From: CAWDPQ01 sp049642465
Lineage (GTDB): Bacteria > Acidobacteriota > Vicinamibacteria > Vicinamibacterales > 2-12-FULL-66-21
Direction: 5' to 3'
Assembly: GCA_049642465.1 (NCBI GenBank)
Contig: JBAROV010000176.1
Span: 1 to 32,717, forward strand
Length of the DNA: 32,717 nt
Position numbers and translations under genes: made by a program. This document shows, one piece after another, positions 7,474 through 15,496 of this stretch (the first letter of the stretch is position 1; each line of letters starts with the position of its first letter). Below the pieces are notes generated by a model. It searched no databases, was not told the origin of the DNA, and saw only the letters and a program-made list of their open reading frames with translations.

Positions 7474-8055
7474 ATGGCTGACGCGGGCGGCGCCGCGAAA
7501 GTGGTCGAGAGTGCGCTGGACGCGGCCATTGCCCTGCATCGAACGGTAAGGGATCGGGATCTGTCGGCGGTGGTCAGGGCGGCAGAGACGATCCGCGTGG
7601 CATTCGCGGCAGGCGGGAAGGTCCTGACGTTTGGCAATGGCGGCAGCGCCGCCGACGCGCAGCACCTGGCCGCGGAACTCGTCGGCCGGTTCGAACGAAC
7701 GCGCGCCGCGTTTGCGGCCGTCGCGCTCACGACCGACACGAGCGTGTTGACCAGCGTCGCCAATGATGACGGCTTCGCCCACGTGTTCGCCCGGCAGATC
7801 GAAGGATTAGGCCATCCCGGCGACGTGGCGGTGGCGATCTCGACGAGCGGCGAATCGGCCAACGTGCTCGAGGGGCTGCGAGTCGCGACGTTGAGAGGCA
7901 TGCGGACGGTGGCGTTGACCGGACGCAGCGGTGGTCCGGTTGGCGCGGCCGCCGAGATTCACATCAACGTTCCAGACGACTCGGCTGCACGCGTGCAGGA
8001 GGTCCATCGGACGCTGATTCATGCAATCTGCCGGATTGTGGAGGGCCAGGAATAG
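7474..8055 (+). CDS. gmhA: Phosphoheptose isomerase (SIS domain), inserted in the nuo operon
   Basis: 193 residues with the SIS-domain core TFGNGGSAADAQHLAAELVG, then TSVLTSVANDDGF and AISTSGESANVLEGL, which fit GmhA (sedoheptulose 7-phosphate to D-glycero-D-manno-heptose 7-phosphate), the first step toward ADP-heptose for LPS core. A strong GAGGGGGG precedes the ATG, and only 11 nt separate it from nuoC, so it is cotranscribed with complex I genes. The next pathway enzyme (rfaE1-type kinase) is at 27.6 kb in this window. DiaA-like or other SIS proteins are a less likely alternative. Confidence 0.88.
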   Translation: MADAGGAAKVVESALDAAIALHRTVRDRDLSAVVRAAETIRVAFAAGGKVLTFGNGGSAADAQHLAAELVGRFERTRAAFAAVALTTDTSVLTSVANDDGFAHVFARQIEGLGHPGDVAVAISTSGESANVLEGLRVATLRGMRTVALTGRSGGPVGAAAEIHINVPDDSAARVQEVHRTLIHAICRIVEGQE

Positions 8056-8063
8056 CGTGAATC

Positions 8064-8222
8064 GGCTGAATCGGTATCGCCACGGGCACCCACGCGGGTC
8101 CTGTCGCGCGGCAGCCCATTGGGATGCGAGCGCAGCGCGGCGAGGTGCACGGGTACCTGCACTCGATCCCAATGGGCGCCCGCCGCGCCACCCGCGAGTC
8201 CGCGTGCCGCTACGATTCGCTG
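8064..8222. repeat. ~160-bp palindromic repeat, copy B (between gmhA and nuoD)
   Basis: Same orientation as, and strongly similar to, the element at 3928-4092: it starts GGCTGAATCGGTATCGC and shares CACCCACGCGGGTCCTGTCG and the CGCCACCCGCGAG region. The inner stem 8114-8130 pairs with 8162-8177 and keeps the same single bulged G as copy A. Relative to copy A, two stem pairs changed on both sides (C-G to G-C and A-T to G-C). The outer inverted repeat is more degraded than in copy A. It fills nearly the whole gmhA-nuoD spacer. Confidence 0.85.
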
Positions 8223-8235
8223 ATTGAGAAAGACA

Positions 8236-9423
8236 ATGCCTGAACTTCGAACCGAAACGATGACCGTCAACATGGGGCCGCAACACCCCAGCACCCATGG
8301 TGTGCTGCGCCTCGTGCTCGAACTGTCTGGTGAGACGGTCCTCAAGGCGGATACGACCATCGGCTTTCTGCACACCGGCATCGAGAAGACGGCCGAGCAG
8401 AAGAAGTGGCAGCAGGTCATCCCGCTCGTCGAGCGCACGGATTACCTCGGCGCGCAGTCCAACAGTCTCGCGTTCATCCTATCGGTCGAAAAACTTCTGG
8501 GGATCCAGGAACAGATCCCGGAACGCGTCCGCAACATTCGCGTCGTCATCGCCGAACTGCAGCGCATCGCGAGCCATCTCGTGTGGCTCGGCACGCACGC
8601 CCTCGAAATCGGGGCCGTCTCCGTGATGATGTACTGCTTTCGCGAACGCGAACTGCTGCTCAATATCAATGAAATGCTCGCCGGATTCCGGATGTTCCCG
8701 AGCTATTTGCGGATCGGTGGACTGCGCGAAGATCTGCCCGAGAAGTTCCACGAAGCCGTTGGTTCGTTCCTCGACCGGTTCCCCAGCAAGCTCCAGGAAA
8801 ACGAAGACCTCCTGACGAAGAACCAGATCTGGCTGAAGCGGACGAGGGACGTTGGCATTCTCTCCCGCGAAGACGCGTTGGCTCTCGGCCTGGTGGGGCC
8901 GATTGCCCGCGGCAGTGGCATCCCGTACGACGTGCGCAAGGCGTTCCCGTATTCAGGTTACGAGACGTTCGAGTTCAACGTGCCGACCGGCACGAACGGC
9001 GACGTCTACGACCGCTACCTGGTGCGGATGGCGGAAATGCGCGAGAGCGTCAAAATCGCCCGCGAGGCGCTGAAGCGCGTGGTGCCGAGAGGCCAGTATG
9101 ACATTCAGGACTACCGGATCGTGCCTCCCCCCAAAGACAAGGTCTACACCGAGATGGAAGCGCTCATTCAGCACTTCCTGATCTACTCGCAGGGTTTCGC
9201 GGTGCCCGCCGGCGAAGCGTACGTGCCGGTCGAAGGTCCGCGAGGCGAACACGGCTTCACTGTTTTTTCCGACGGAACGAATCGTCCCTGGCGCATCAAG
9301 TTGCGCGCCCCGTCGTTCTACGCGTGTCAGGGGCTCCCGGATCTGATCGTCGGCGGGCTCATCGCCGACGTCATCGCCGTCATCGGCTCGACGGACGTCG
9401 TCATGGGAGACGTGGATCGATGA
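8236..9423 (+). CDS. nuoD: NADH-quinone oxidoreductase subunit D
   Basis: 395 residues, with TVNMGPQHPSTHGVLRLVLE at the N-terminus and the canonical C-terminal end GSTDVVMGDVDR. NuoD is the 49-kDa subunit that with NuoB forms the quinone-binding site; the conserved His-containing N-terminal hairpin (GPQHPSTHG) is intact. The ATG at 8236 is preferred over an in-frame TTG at 8224 because homology starts MPELRTETMTVNMG. The stop overlaps the nuoE start (ATGA). Confidence 0.97.
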   Translation: MPELRTETMTVNMGPQHPSTHGVLRLVLELSGETVLKADTTIGFLHTGIEKTAEQKKWQQVIPLVERTDYLGAQSNSLAFILSVEKLLGIQEQIPERVRNIRVVIAELQRIASHLVWLGTHALEIGAVSVMMYCFRERELLLNINEMLAGFRMFPSYLRIGGLREDLPEKFHEAVGSFLDRFPSKLQENEDLLTKNQIWLKRTRDVGILSREDALALGLVGPIARGSGIPYDVRKAFPYSGYETFEFNVPTGTNGDVYDRYLVRMAEMRESVKIAREALKRVVPRGQYDIQDYRIVPPPKDKVYTEMEALIQHFLIYSQGFAVPAGEAYVPVEGPRGEHGFTVFSDGTNRPWRIKLRAPSFYACQGLPDLIVGGLIADVIAVIGSTDVVMGDVDR

Positions 9424-10025
9424 GCTTTCATCCGTTGATGGTTTACGATGCGACGCACTTTCAGAAGTCCGATCGCCGGTTTGCGGAAGAGGGTCCGCCG
9501 TTTACGCTGACGCCGGACCGCCGCGCGAAGCTCGACGAGATTCTCACGAAATATCCGCCCAATCAGAAGCGCTCGGCGGTGCTGGCGGCGCTCTATCTGG
9601 TGCAAGACCAGCAGGGATATGTCAGCTCCAACGGCATGCGGCACGTGGCGCCGCTTCTCGACCTCACGCCAGCGGAAGTGGAAGACGTGGCGACGTATTA
9701 CGTCATGTTCTTCAAGGAGAAGGTCGGCAAGTACGTGCTCCAGGTCTGCCGGACATTGTCGTGTGCGTTGAACGGCGCCGAGCGGGTGACCGAGGCGCTC
9801 GCCGAGAAGCTCGGCGTCCAGGTCGGGGAAACGGATCCGTCGGGGATGTTCACGCTGCTCGAATTCGAGTGCCTGGGTGCGTGCGACCGTGCGCCTATCG
9901 TCATGGTGAACAACGAACACTGGCACGAGCGAGCCACCCCGGAGAGCTGCTCGAAGCTCGTGGATGATCTGAGAGCCCGTGGCACACAGGTGCTCTCCGG
10001 GTGTTTTCTGCGGGTGGAGAAATGA
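9420..10025 (+). CDS. nuoE: NADH-quinone oxidoreductase subunit E
   Basis: 201 residues, thioredoxin-like [2Fe-2S] subunit (cluster N1a). The four ligands are Cys110 and Cys115 (VCRTLSC) and Cys151 and Cys155 (ECLGAC). It works with NuoF in the NADH-oxidising module. The ATG overlaps the nuoD TGA. The first ~40 residues precede the usual conserved helical start (AKLDEILTKYPPNQKRSA), so a slightly extended N-terminus is present. Presence of E and F means a full 14-subunit type of complex is intended, although G is not in this operon. Confidence 0.96.
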   Translation: MSFHPLMVYDATHFQKSDRRFAEEGPPFTLTPDRRAKLDEILTKYPPNQKRSAVLAALYLVQDQQGYVSSNGMRHVAPLLDLTPAEVEDVATYYVMFFKEKVGKYVLQVCRTLSCALNGAERVTEALAEKLGVQVGETDPSGMFTLLEFECLGACDRAPIVMVNNEHWHERATPESCSKLVDDLRARGTQVLSGCFLRVEK

Positions 10026-10069
10026 CCGTGCGGAGCGGCGGCGCAGACAGCACTCAGAATCGCCACTCG

Positions 10070-10153
10070 AAGCGGGCAGTCGTGTGTAAACAGCGGCCCG
10101 AGCGAAGCGAAGGGCTGGCAGGCGATGGGGGTGGGGCCCCATCGCAAAACTAA
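10070..10153 (+). repeat. ~83-bp direct repeat, copy 1 (directly upstream of nuoF)
   Basis: Nearly identical to 12521-12602. It contains a perfect 9-bp stem GCGATGGGG (10122-10130) with CCCCATCGC (10137-10145) and an imperfect upstream stem. It ends in an A-rich tail, and the nuoF ATG follows 11 nt after the hairpin, without a Shine-Dalgarno sequence. Confidence 0.92.
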
Positions 10154-10156
10154 TAG

Positions 10157-11455
10157 ATGGACCCAATTCTCACCAAATACGTCCGCGAGCCGAACTCCCA
10201 CACCCTCGACTTCTTTCTGAAGCATCAGGGGTATGACGGCCTGCGCAAGGCGCTCGGCATGAAGCCGAACGACGTCATCGAGATGGTGAAGGCGTCGGGT
10301 TTGCGCGGGCGCGGCGGCGCGGGCTTTCCGACCGGTCTCAAGTGGCAGTTCGTGCTGAAGGACACGCCGCTCCCCAAGTACATCTGCTGCAACGCCGACG
10401 AGAGCGAGCCGGGGACGTTCAAGGATCACGTGCTCATGGAGCGCAACCCGCACCTGCTATTCGAGGGTTGCCTGATCGGGTGCTGGGCGATTGGAGCGAA
10501 GGTCGCCTACATCTACATCCGTGGTGAGTTCTATCACGTGCAGAGCATCCTCGAGGCGGAGCTGGCCAAGGCGTACGCCAACGGCTACGTCGGCAAGAAT
10601 ATCCTCGGCACCGGCTTCGACTGCGACATCGTCATTCATCGCGGCGCCGGGGCATACGAAGCGGGGGAAGAGACGGCGCTCATCGAATCGCTCGAAGGCA
10701 AGCGTGCGCAGCCGCGCATCAAGCCGCCGTTTCCGGCGGCCTCGGGTCTCTACAACTGTCCGACCGCCGTCAACAACGTCGAGACCCTCTGCAATCTCCC
10801 CGTGATCCTCCTGAACGGCGCGGAATGGTTTGCAGGCCTCGGTCCCGAGAAGAACGGTGGTCCGAAGTTGTTCTGCGTCAGCGGTCACGTCAGCAACCCC
10901 GGCGTCTACGAAGCGTCAATGAAGACGACGCTCCGTCAGTTGATCTTCGATTACGCGGGTGGCGTGCGTGAGGGACGGAAGCTGAAAGCCGTCATTCCCG
11001 GCGGATCCTCCGTACCGATTCTGCTCCCCGATCAGCTCGACATCCCGGCGAGTTTCGACGACGTCGCGAAAGCCGGGTCCATGCTCGGCTCGGCCGGCAT
11101 CATCGTGATGGACGAGACGACCTGCATGGTCTGGATGGCGCGCAACCTGTTGCACTTCTACAAACACGAGTCCTGCGGCAAGTGCACGCCCTGTCGCGAG
11201 GGATGCGACTGGCTGCACAAGATTCTCACCCGCATCGAGAACGGTGAAGGGGAAATGCGGGACATCGACCTGCTCGCGAGCGTTGGGAACAACATTGCCG
11301 GCAAGACGCTCTGCGCATTCGGCGACGCCGCCGCAACGCCCGCGCTGACGACGGTCAAGAACTTCCGGCCCGAATTCGAAGCGCACGTGCGCGAGGGACG
11401 ATGCACGGTGCCGGCGCCCTGGCGCGCCTCGAAGATGCCCGTAGGAGCGCACTAA
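10157..11455 (+). CDS. nuoF: NADH-quinone oxidoreductase subunit F (NADH/FMN binding)
   Basis: 432 residues. The NADH-binding glycine-rich loop is GRGGAGFP at residues 51-58, and the FMN region CNADESEPGTFKD follows. The N3 [4Fe-4S] ligands are three Cys in SCGKCTPC (about residues 340-346) and Cys386 in KTLCAFGD. NuoF oxidises NADH and passes electrons to N3, normally onward to clusters in NuoG. nuoG is missing right after it; nuoH comes next. There is no clear ribosome-binding site; a repeat hairpin ends 11 nt before the ATG. Confidence 0.98.
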   Translation: MDPILTKYVREPNSHTLDFFLKHQGYDGLRKALGMKPNDVIEMVKASGLRGRGGAGFPTGLKWQFVLKDTPLPKYICCNADESEPGTFKDHVLMERNPHLLFEGCLIGCWAIGAKVAYIYIRGEFYHVQSILEAELAKAYANGYVGKNILGTGFDCDIVIHRGAGAYEAGEETALIESLEGKRAQPRIKPPFPAASGLYNCPTAVNNVETLCNLPVILLNGAEWFAGLGPEKNGGPKLFCVSGHVSNPGVYEASMKTTLRQLIFDYAGGVREGRKLKAVIPGGSSVPILLPDQLDIPASFDDVAKAGSMLGSAGIIVMDETTCMVWMARNLLHFYKHESCGKCTPCREGCDWLHKILTRIENGEGEMRDIDLLASVGNNIAGKTLCAFGDAAATPALTTVKNFRPEFEAHVREGRCTVPAPWRASKMPVGAH

Positions 11456-11475
11456 CGCGGAGCTGACGCTCCGCG
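11456..11475 (+). repeat. Perfect 8-bp hairpin in the nuoF-nuoH junction
   Basis: CGCGGAGC, loop TGAC, GCTCCGCG, immediately after the nuoF stop and just before nuoH. This is the place where nuoG is normally found. No T tract follows, so it is not an intrinsic terminator. Confidence 0.85.
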
Positions 11476-11484
11476 CCACGAGTG

Positions 11485-12513
11485 ATGCATATCAACCCAA
11501 CGATAGTCGCGCACCTCGGACTCATCTTCGTCATCTTCAACATGCTCGTGCTCTCGGCGGCCTTCATGGTGTGGCTCGAGCGGAAGGTGTGCGCGTACAT
11601 TCAGGATCGGGTCGGCCCGAACCGCGTCGGGTTCGAAGGAGCGCTGCAGCCGTTTGCGGACGTCATCAAGCTGATGTTCAAGGAGCAGCTGCGGCCGAAG
11701 GCGGCCGATGCGCTGCTGTTCGCGATTGCCCCGGTCATCTCCGCGTGCACGGCGTTTGCGGCGTTCTCCGTCGTGCCGTTCGGCACCGAAACAACCCTCT
11801 TCGGTCTGCTCGACGAACCGATTCCGCTCCAGGTGACGGACGTCAACGTCGCCGTGCTCGTCATCTTTGCCATTACGTCGATGGGCGTCTACGGCATCGT
11901 TCTCGCCGGTTGGTCATCGAACAGCAAGTACTCGCTCCTCGGTGGACTTCGATCCTCCGCACAGATGATCAGCTATGAGCTGTCCTACGGCCTGGCACTC
12001 GCGGCGGTGATCATGCTGGCGGGTTCGCTCTCGTTGCGCGAGATCGTCACGAATCAAGCGGGGTATTGGTGGGGCTTCATTCCGAAATGGTACTTGTTCC
12101 TCCAGCCGCTCGGGTTCTTCATCTACATGTGCGCCGGCGTGGCGGAAACCAACCGCGCGCCGTTTGATTTCCCCGAAGCGGAGCAGGAGCTCGTCGCCGG
12201 TTACCACACCGAGTACAGCTCGATGAGCTTTGCGCTGTTCTTTCTCGCCGAATACGTGAACATGGTGACCGTGTCGGCCGTCGCGACGAGCCTGTATCTC
12301 GGGGGCTGGCTTGGGCCGTTTCTGCCGGGCTGGCTCCAGTGGATCTGGTTCCTGGTGAAGGTGTTCCTGTTGCTGTTCTTCTACGTGTGGATGCGTTGGA
12401 CGCTCCCGCGCTATCGCTACGACCAGTTGATGGAATTCGGATGGAAGTGGCTGCTGCCGGCGTCAGTGCTCAATCTGCTGGCTACGGCGGCATTAGTTCT
12501 ATGGATCGAGTGA
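11485..12513 (+). CDS. nuoH: NADH-quinone oxidoreductase subunit H
   Basis: 342 residues, multi-spanning membrane protein with family signatures AYIQDRVGPNRVGFEGALQP and AETNRAPFDFPEAEQELVAGYHTEYSSM. NuoH forms most of the quinone channel and links the arms of complex I. A GTG three bases earlier (11482) is an alternative start. It follows nuoF by 29 nt and is followed by a repeat instead of nuoI. Confidence 0.97.
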   Translation: MHINPTIVAHLGLIFVIFNMLVLSAAFMVWLERKVCAYIQDRVGPNRVGFEGALQPFADVIKLMFKEQLRPKAADALLFAIAPVISACTAFAAFSVVPFGTETTLFGLLDEPIPLQVTDVNVAVLVIFAITSMGVYGIVLAGWSSNSKYSLLGGLRSSAQMISYELSYGLALAAVIMLAGSLSLREIVTNQAGYWWGFIPKWYLFLQPLGFFIYMCAGVAETNRAPFDFPEAEQELVAGYHTEYSSMSFALFFLAEYVNMVTVSAVATSLYLGGWLGPFLPGWLQWIWFLVKVFLLLFFYVWMRWTLPRYRYDQLMEFGWKWLLPASVLNLLATAALVLWIE

Positions 12514-12520
12514 TTGCTGA

Positions 12521-12602
12521 AAGCGGACAGTCGTTGCTAACCAGCGGCCCGAGCGCAGCGAGGGCTGGCAGGCGATGGGGGTGGGGCCCCATCGCAAACT
12601 AA
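12521..12602 (+). repeat. ~83-bp direct repeat, copy 2 (directly upstream of nuoJ)
   Basis: Matches 10070-10153 almost base for base from AAGCGG to the terminal ACTAA, including the hairpin GCGATGGGG / CCCCATCGC at 12572-12595. It occupies the nuoH-nuoJ junction, where nuoI is normally found. The nuoJ ATG follows 10 nt after the hairpin with an A-rich stretch and no Shine-Dalgarno. Confidence 0.92.
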
Positions 12603-12605
12603 AAA

Positions 12606-13121
12606 ATGGACGTCCTAGCCTTTTACATCTTCGCAGCCATCGCGGTCGTCGCTTCCCTACTCGTCGTCGGGCAGCGCAACCCGATGTACAGCGTCATGCT
12701 GCTCATTACCTCCTTCGGAGCGCTCGCCGGTCTCTACGTGCTGCTCGATTCCCCGTTCACGGCGGTGACGCAGATCATCATCTACGCCGGGGCCATCATG
12801 GTCCTGTTCCTCTTCGTCGTGATGCTGCTCAACGTGCCGCGAGAAGAGTCCGTGCCTTCCCCGATTGCGGCGCTCGTTGGGCCGACCGGCAGACGCGTTG
12901 GGGCGGTTCTCGCTCTCGTCTTCGGGATCGAAGTCGTGTGGGCGCTGTCGAGGGTCGGACTGAGCTGGTTTTCACAGGACCCGGCCGCCGAGTCCGTCAG
13001 TTCGGTGGCGCGCATTGGCGCCGCGCTCTTTCGCGATCACGTATTCGCGTTCGAGGCGACGTCGATTCTGATTCTCGTGGCGATGGTTGGCGCGGTCGTG
13101 ATCGCGAGGAGAGAGCACTGA
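12606..13121 (+). CDS. nuoJ: NADH-quinone oxidoreductase subunit J
   Basis: 171 residues, five predicted membrane helices, with QRNPMYSVMLLITSFGALAG and the Gly-rich helix IIIYAGAIMVLFLFVVMLLN typical of NuoJ (ND6), whose pi-bulge helix couples redox to proton movement. The stop shares its last base with the nuoK ATG (TGATG). It is preceded by an 83-bp repeat and lacks a recognisable ribosome-binding site. Confidence 0.96.
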   Translation: MDVLAFYIFAAIAVVASLLVVGQRNPMYSVMLLITSFGALAGLYVLLDSPFTAVTQIIIYAGAIMVLFLFVVMLLNVPREESVPSPIAALVGPTGRRVGAVLALVFGIEVVWALSRVGLSWFSQDPAAESVSSVARIGAALFRDHVFAFEATSILILVAMVGAVVIARREH

Positions 13122-13423
13122 TGGTTCCGCTCAATTACTACCTGATCCTCTCCGGGATTCTCTTTGCGATCGGCACGGCGGGTGTCTTTCTCCGCCGCAA
13201 CCTCATCACCGTGCTGCTCTCGATCGAGATCATGCTCAACGCGGTGAACCTCACGTTTGTCGCCGTGGGGCGGTATCTTGGCAGCGTCGACGGTCAGGTC
13301 ATCAGCTTCTTCGTCATGACGGTCGCCGCGGCCGAAGCGGCCGTGGGACTCGCACTGGTCATTGCGCTGTTCCGTCATCGTGAGTCGCTCAGCCCCGATG
13401 CGTTCACGGCGCTCAAGTGGTGA
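13121..13423 (+). CDS. nuoK: NADH-quinone oxidoreductase subunit K
   Basis: 100 residues, three membrane helices, with the conserved Glu-bearing helix LITVLLSIEIMLNAVNL and the second Glu in AAAEAAVGLALV. NuoK (ND4L) belongs to the E-channel of the proton-pumping arm. It overlaps nuoJ by one base. The nuoL start follows by a few bases. Length is normal. Confidence 0.97.
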   Translation: MVPLNYYLILSGILFAIGTAGVFLRRNLITVLLSIEIMLNAVNLTFVAVGRYLGSVDGQVISFFVMTVAAAEAAVGLALVIALFRHRESLSPDAFTALKW

Positions 13424-13425
13424 CC

Positions 13426-15465
13426 ATGCGCAACCTGCTGGTACTGATTCCGCTCCTTCCATTCGCCGGGTTCCTCATCAACGCGTTGGTCGGGCGCCGG
13501 CTGCCGAAGCACGTTTCCGGGACGCTGGCGTGCCTCACCATGCTGGCGTCGTTTGCGATTTCCGTGACCGTCGTCGGCAGGCTGTTGACCGGCGAGGGAA
13601 CCTCCGGCGTTGTCGAGCAGCGTCTCTACACGTGGATTGCTTCGGGTGATCTGCAGATCCGATTTGCCCTTCGGCTCGATACGCTCGCGTCGCTGATGAT
13701 CCTGATCGTGACGGGCATCGGGTCGCTGATTCACATCTACTCCGTCGGCTACATGCACGACGAGACACCGTCCGAGTACGCGAGGTACTTTTCTTATCTC
13801 AACCTTTTTGCCGCCTTCATGCTGGTCCTCGTGCTGGGCGCCAACTTTCCGGTGATGTTCGTTGGCTGGGAAGGCGTGGGCCTCTGCTCGTACCTGCTGA
13901 TTGGCTTCTGGTTCACGAAGGCGTCCGCAGCCGATGCCGGCAAGAAAGCGTTCGTGGTCAACCGGATTGGAGATTTCGGGTTCATTCTCGGAATGCTCCT
14001 CATCTTCGTCACCTTCGGGACGCTGGACTTTCGCGAGGTTGCGTCCGCGGCTGCCGGCAGGGCCGTCGAAACCACGGGCATGGGCGTCATTTCAATCGCC
14101 ACCCTCCTGCTGTTCGTCGGCGCGACAGGAAAGTCAGCGCAGATTCCGCTGTACATCTGGCTGCCGGATGCGATGGAAGGTCCGACCCCCGTTTCCGCGC
14201 TGATCCACGCGGCCACGATGGTGACGGCTGGCGTGTACATGATCGGTCGGAATGCCGAACTGTTTTCGCACGCGCCGATCACGCTCGCCATTGTGGCGGG
14301 GATAGGCGTCGCAACGGCGTTCCTGGCCGGCACGATAGCTCTCGTTCAGAACGACATCAAGCGGGTGCTGGCGTATTCCACGGTTTCGCAGCTTGGATAC
14401 ATGTTCCTGGCGATGGGCGTCGGCGCGTACGCGGCAGGGATCTTCCACCTTTACACGCACGCCTTCTTCAAGGCGCTGCTGTTCCTCGGCTCTGGTGCGG
14501 TGATCCACGCACTGGCGGGGGAGCAGGACCTTCGGAACATGGGCGGGCTGAAGAAATATTTGCCCGTCACCTACTGGACGTTCCTGATCGGCGCGCTGGC
14601 GATCGCGGGTGTGCCGCTGCTGTCGGGCTTTTTCAGCAAGGACGAAATCCTCTTCCGGACCTTCACCGCCGACGGGACGCCGGGCCACATCGTGATGTGG
14701 GCGATCGGCCTCGTGACGTCGCTGCTGACGGCGACCTACATGTTCAGACTCGTTTTCCTCGCGTTTCACGGCGAACGGCGCACGGCCACTCACGAATCGG
14801 AGCCGGCGCACGCCGCACACGGGCACGGCGCCCACGGACATGCGCCGCATGACGCGCCACCCAGCATGGCGATTCCGCTGATGGTGCTGGCGGTGGGATC
14901 GGTCCTCGCCGGCTATATTGGCGTGCCACATGCGCTCGGCGGCAGCAACCGGATTGAGGAGTTCCTGCACCCCAGCTTCGAGGCACATGCGGCTCCCGGC
15001 GAGATCGCGGGCGCAGAGACGCCTGCCGGCCGCCTCGAGGGGGCCGCGACAGCCGCAGAAAGTGCCGAATCTCACGACGCCACTGAATTGATGCTGATGG
15101 CAATCTCCACCGGCATCGCGGTGGCGGGAATTGGTATCGCCGCATACTTCTGGCTGCGGCAACGCGGGGCAGCCGATGCGATGGCCGCGCGGTTCAGACC
15201 GATCTACGTGCTGCTGCTGAACAAGTACTACGTTGACGAGGCTTACAATGCCCTCTTCGTCCAGCCGATGAAACAGCTCTCGACGAAGGGACTCTGGCGT
15301 GGTGCGGATGCCGGACTGATCGACGGTGCGGTCAACGGTGTGGGTATCGCGGTTCGGAGCACGAGCACGGTGCTCAGGCGCGTGCAGACGGGTTCAGTCC
15401 GAACCTACGCGGCAGGGATCTTCGTGGGCGTCGTCTTGATCGTGGGTTATTACCTGGTTCGTTAG
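13426..15465 (+). CDS. nuoL: NADH-quinone oxidoreductase subunit L
   Basis: 679 residues, antiporter-like subunit with many helices and a long C-terminal lateral helix region. Signatures include VGWEGVGLCSYLLIGFW, QIPLYIWLPDAMEGPTPVSA and ALIHAATMVTAGVYM. NuoL (ND5) is the distal proton pump. A His-rich insertion (AHAAHGHGAHGHAPHD, about 14805-14855) lies in a loop after the antiporter core. ATG at 13426 is preferred; GTG at 13420 would overlap the nuoK stop and is possible. Confidence 0.97.
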   Translation: MRNLLVLIPLLPFAGFLINALVGRRLPKHVSGTLACLTMLASFAISVTVVGRLLTGEGTSGVVEQRLYTWIASGDLQIRFALRLDTLASLMILIVTGIGSLIHIYSVGYMHDETPSEYARYFSYLNLFAAFMLVLVLGANFPVMFVGWEGVGLCSYLLIGFWFTKASAADAGKKAFVVNRIGDFGFILGMLLIFVTFGTLDFREVASAAAGRAVETTGMGVISIATLLLFVGATGKSAQIPLYIWLPDAMEGPTPVSALIHAATMVTAGVYMIGRNAELFSHAPITLAIVAGIGVATAFLAGTIALVQNDIKRVLAYSTVSQLGYMFLAMGVGAYAAGIFHLYTHAFFKALLFLGSGAVIHALAGEQDLRNMGGLKKYLPVTYWTFLIGALAIAGVPLLSGFFSKDEILFRTFTADGTPGHIVMWAIGLVTSLLTATYMFRLVFLAFHGERRTATHESEPAHAAHGHGAHGHAPHDAPPSMAIPLMVLAVGSVLAGYIGVPHALGGSNRIEEFLHPSFEAHAAPGEIAGAETPAGRLEGAATAAESAESHDATELMLMAISTGIAVAGIGIAAYFWLRQRGAADAMAARFRPIYVLLLNKYYVDEAYNALFVQPMKQLSTKGLWRGADAGLIDGAVNGVGIAVRSTSTVLRRVQTGSVRTYAAGIFVGVVLIVGYYLVR

Positions 15466-15496
15466 CCAATGCACGTCGCACTGATCGCGTAAAACT

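Noticed and set aside
10157..12513. nuoG or nuoI fused to a neighbouring nuo gene
   Set aside because: NuoF and NuoH have normal lengths and ends, and no extra Cys-rich ferredoxin or NuoG-like segment is present.
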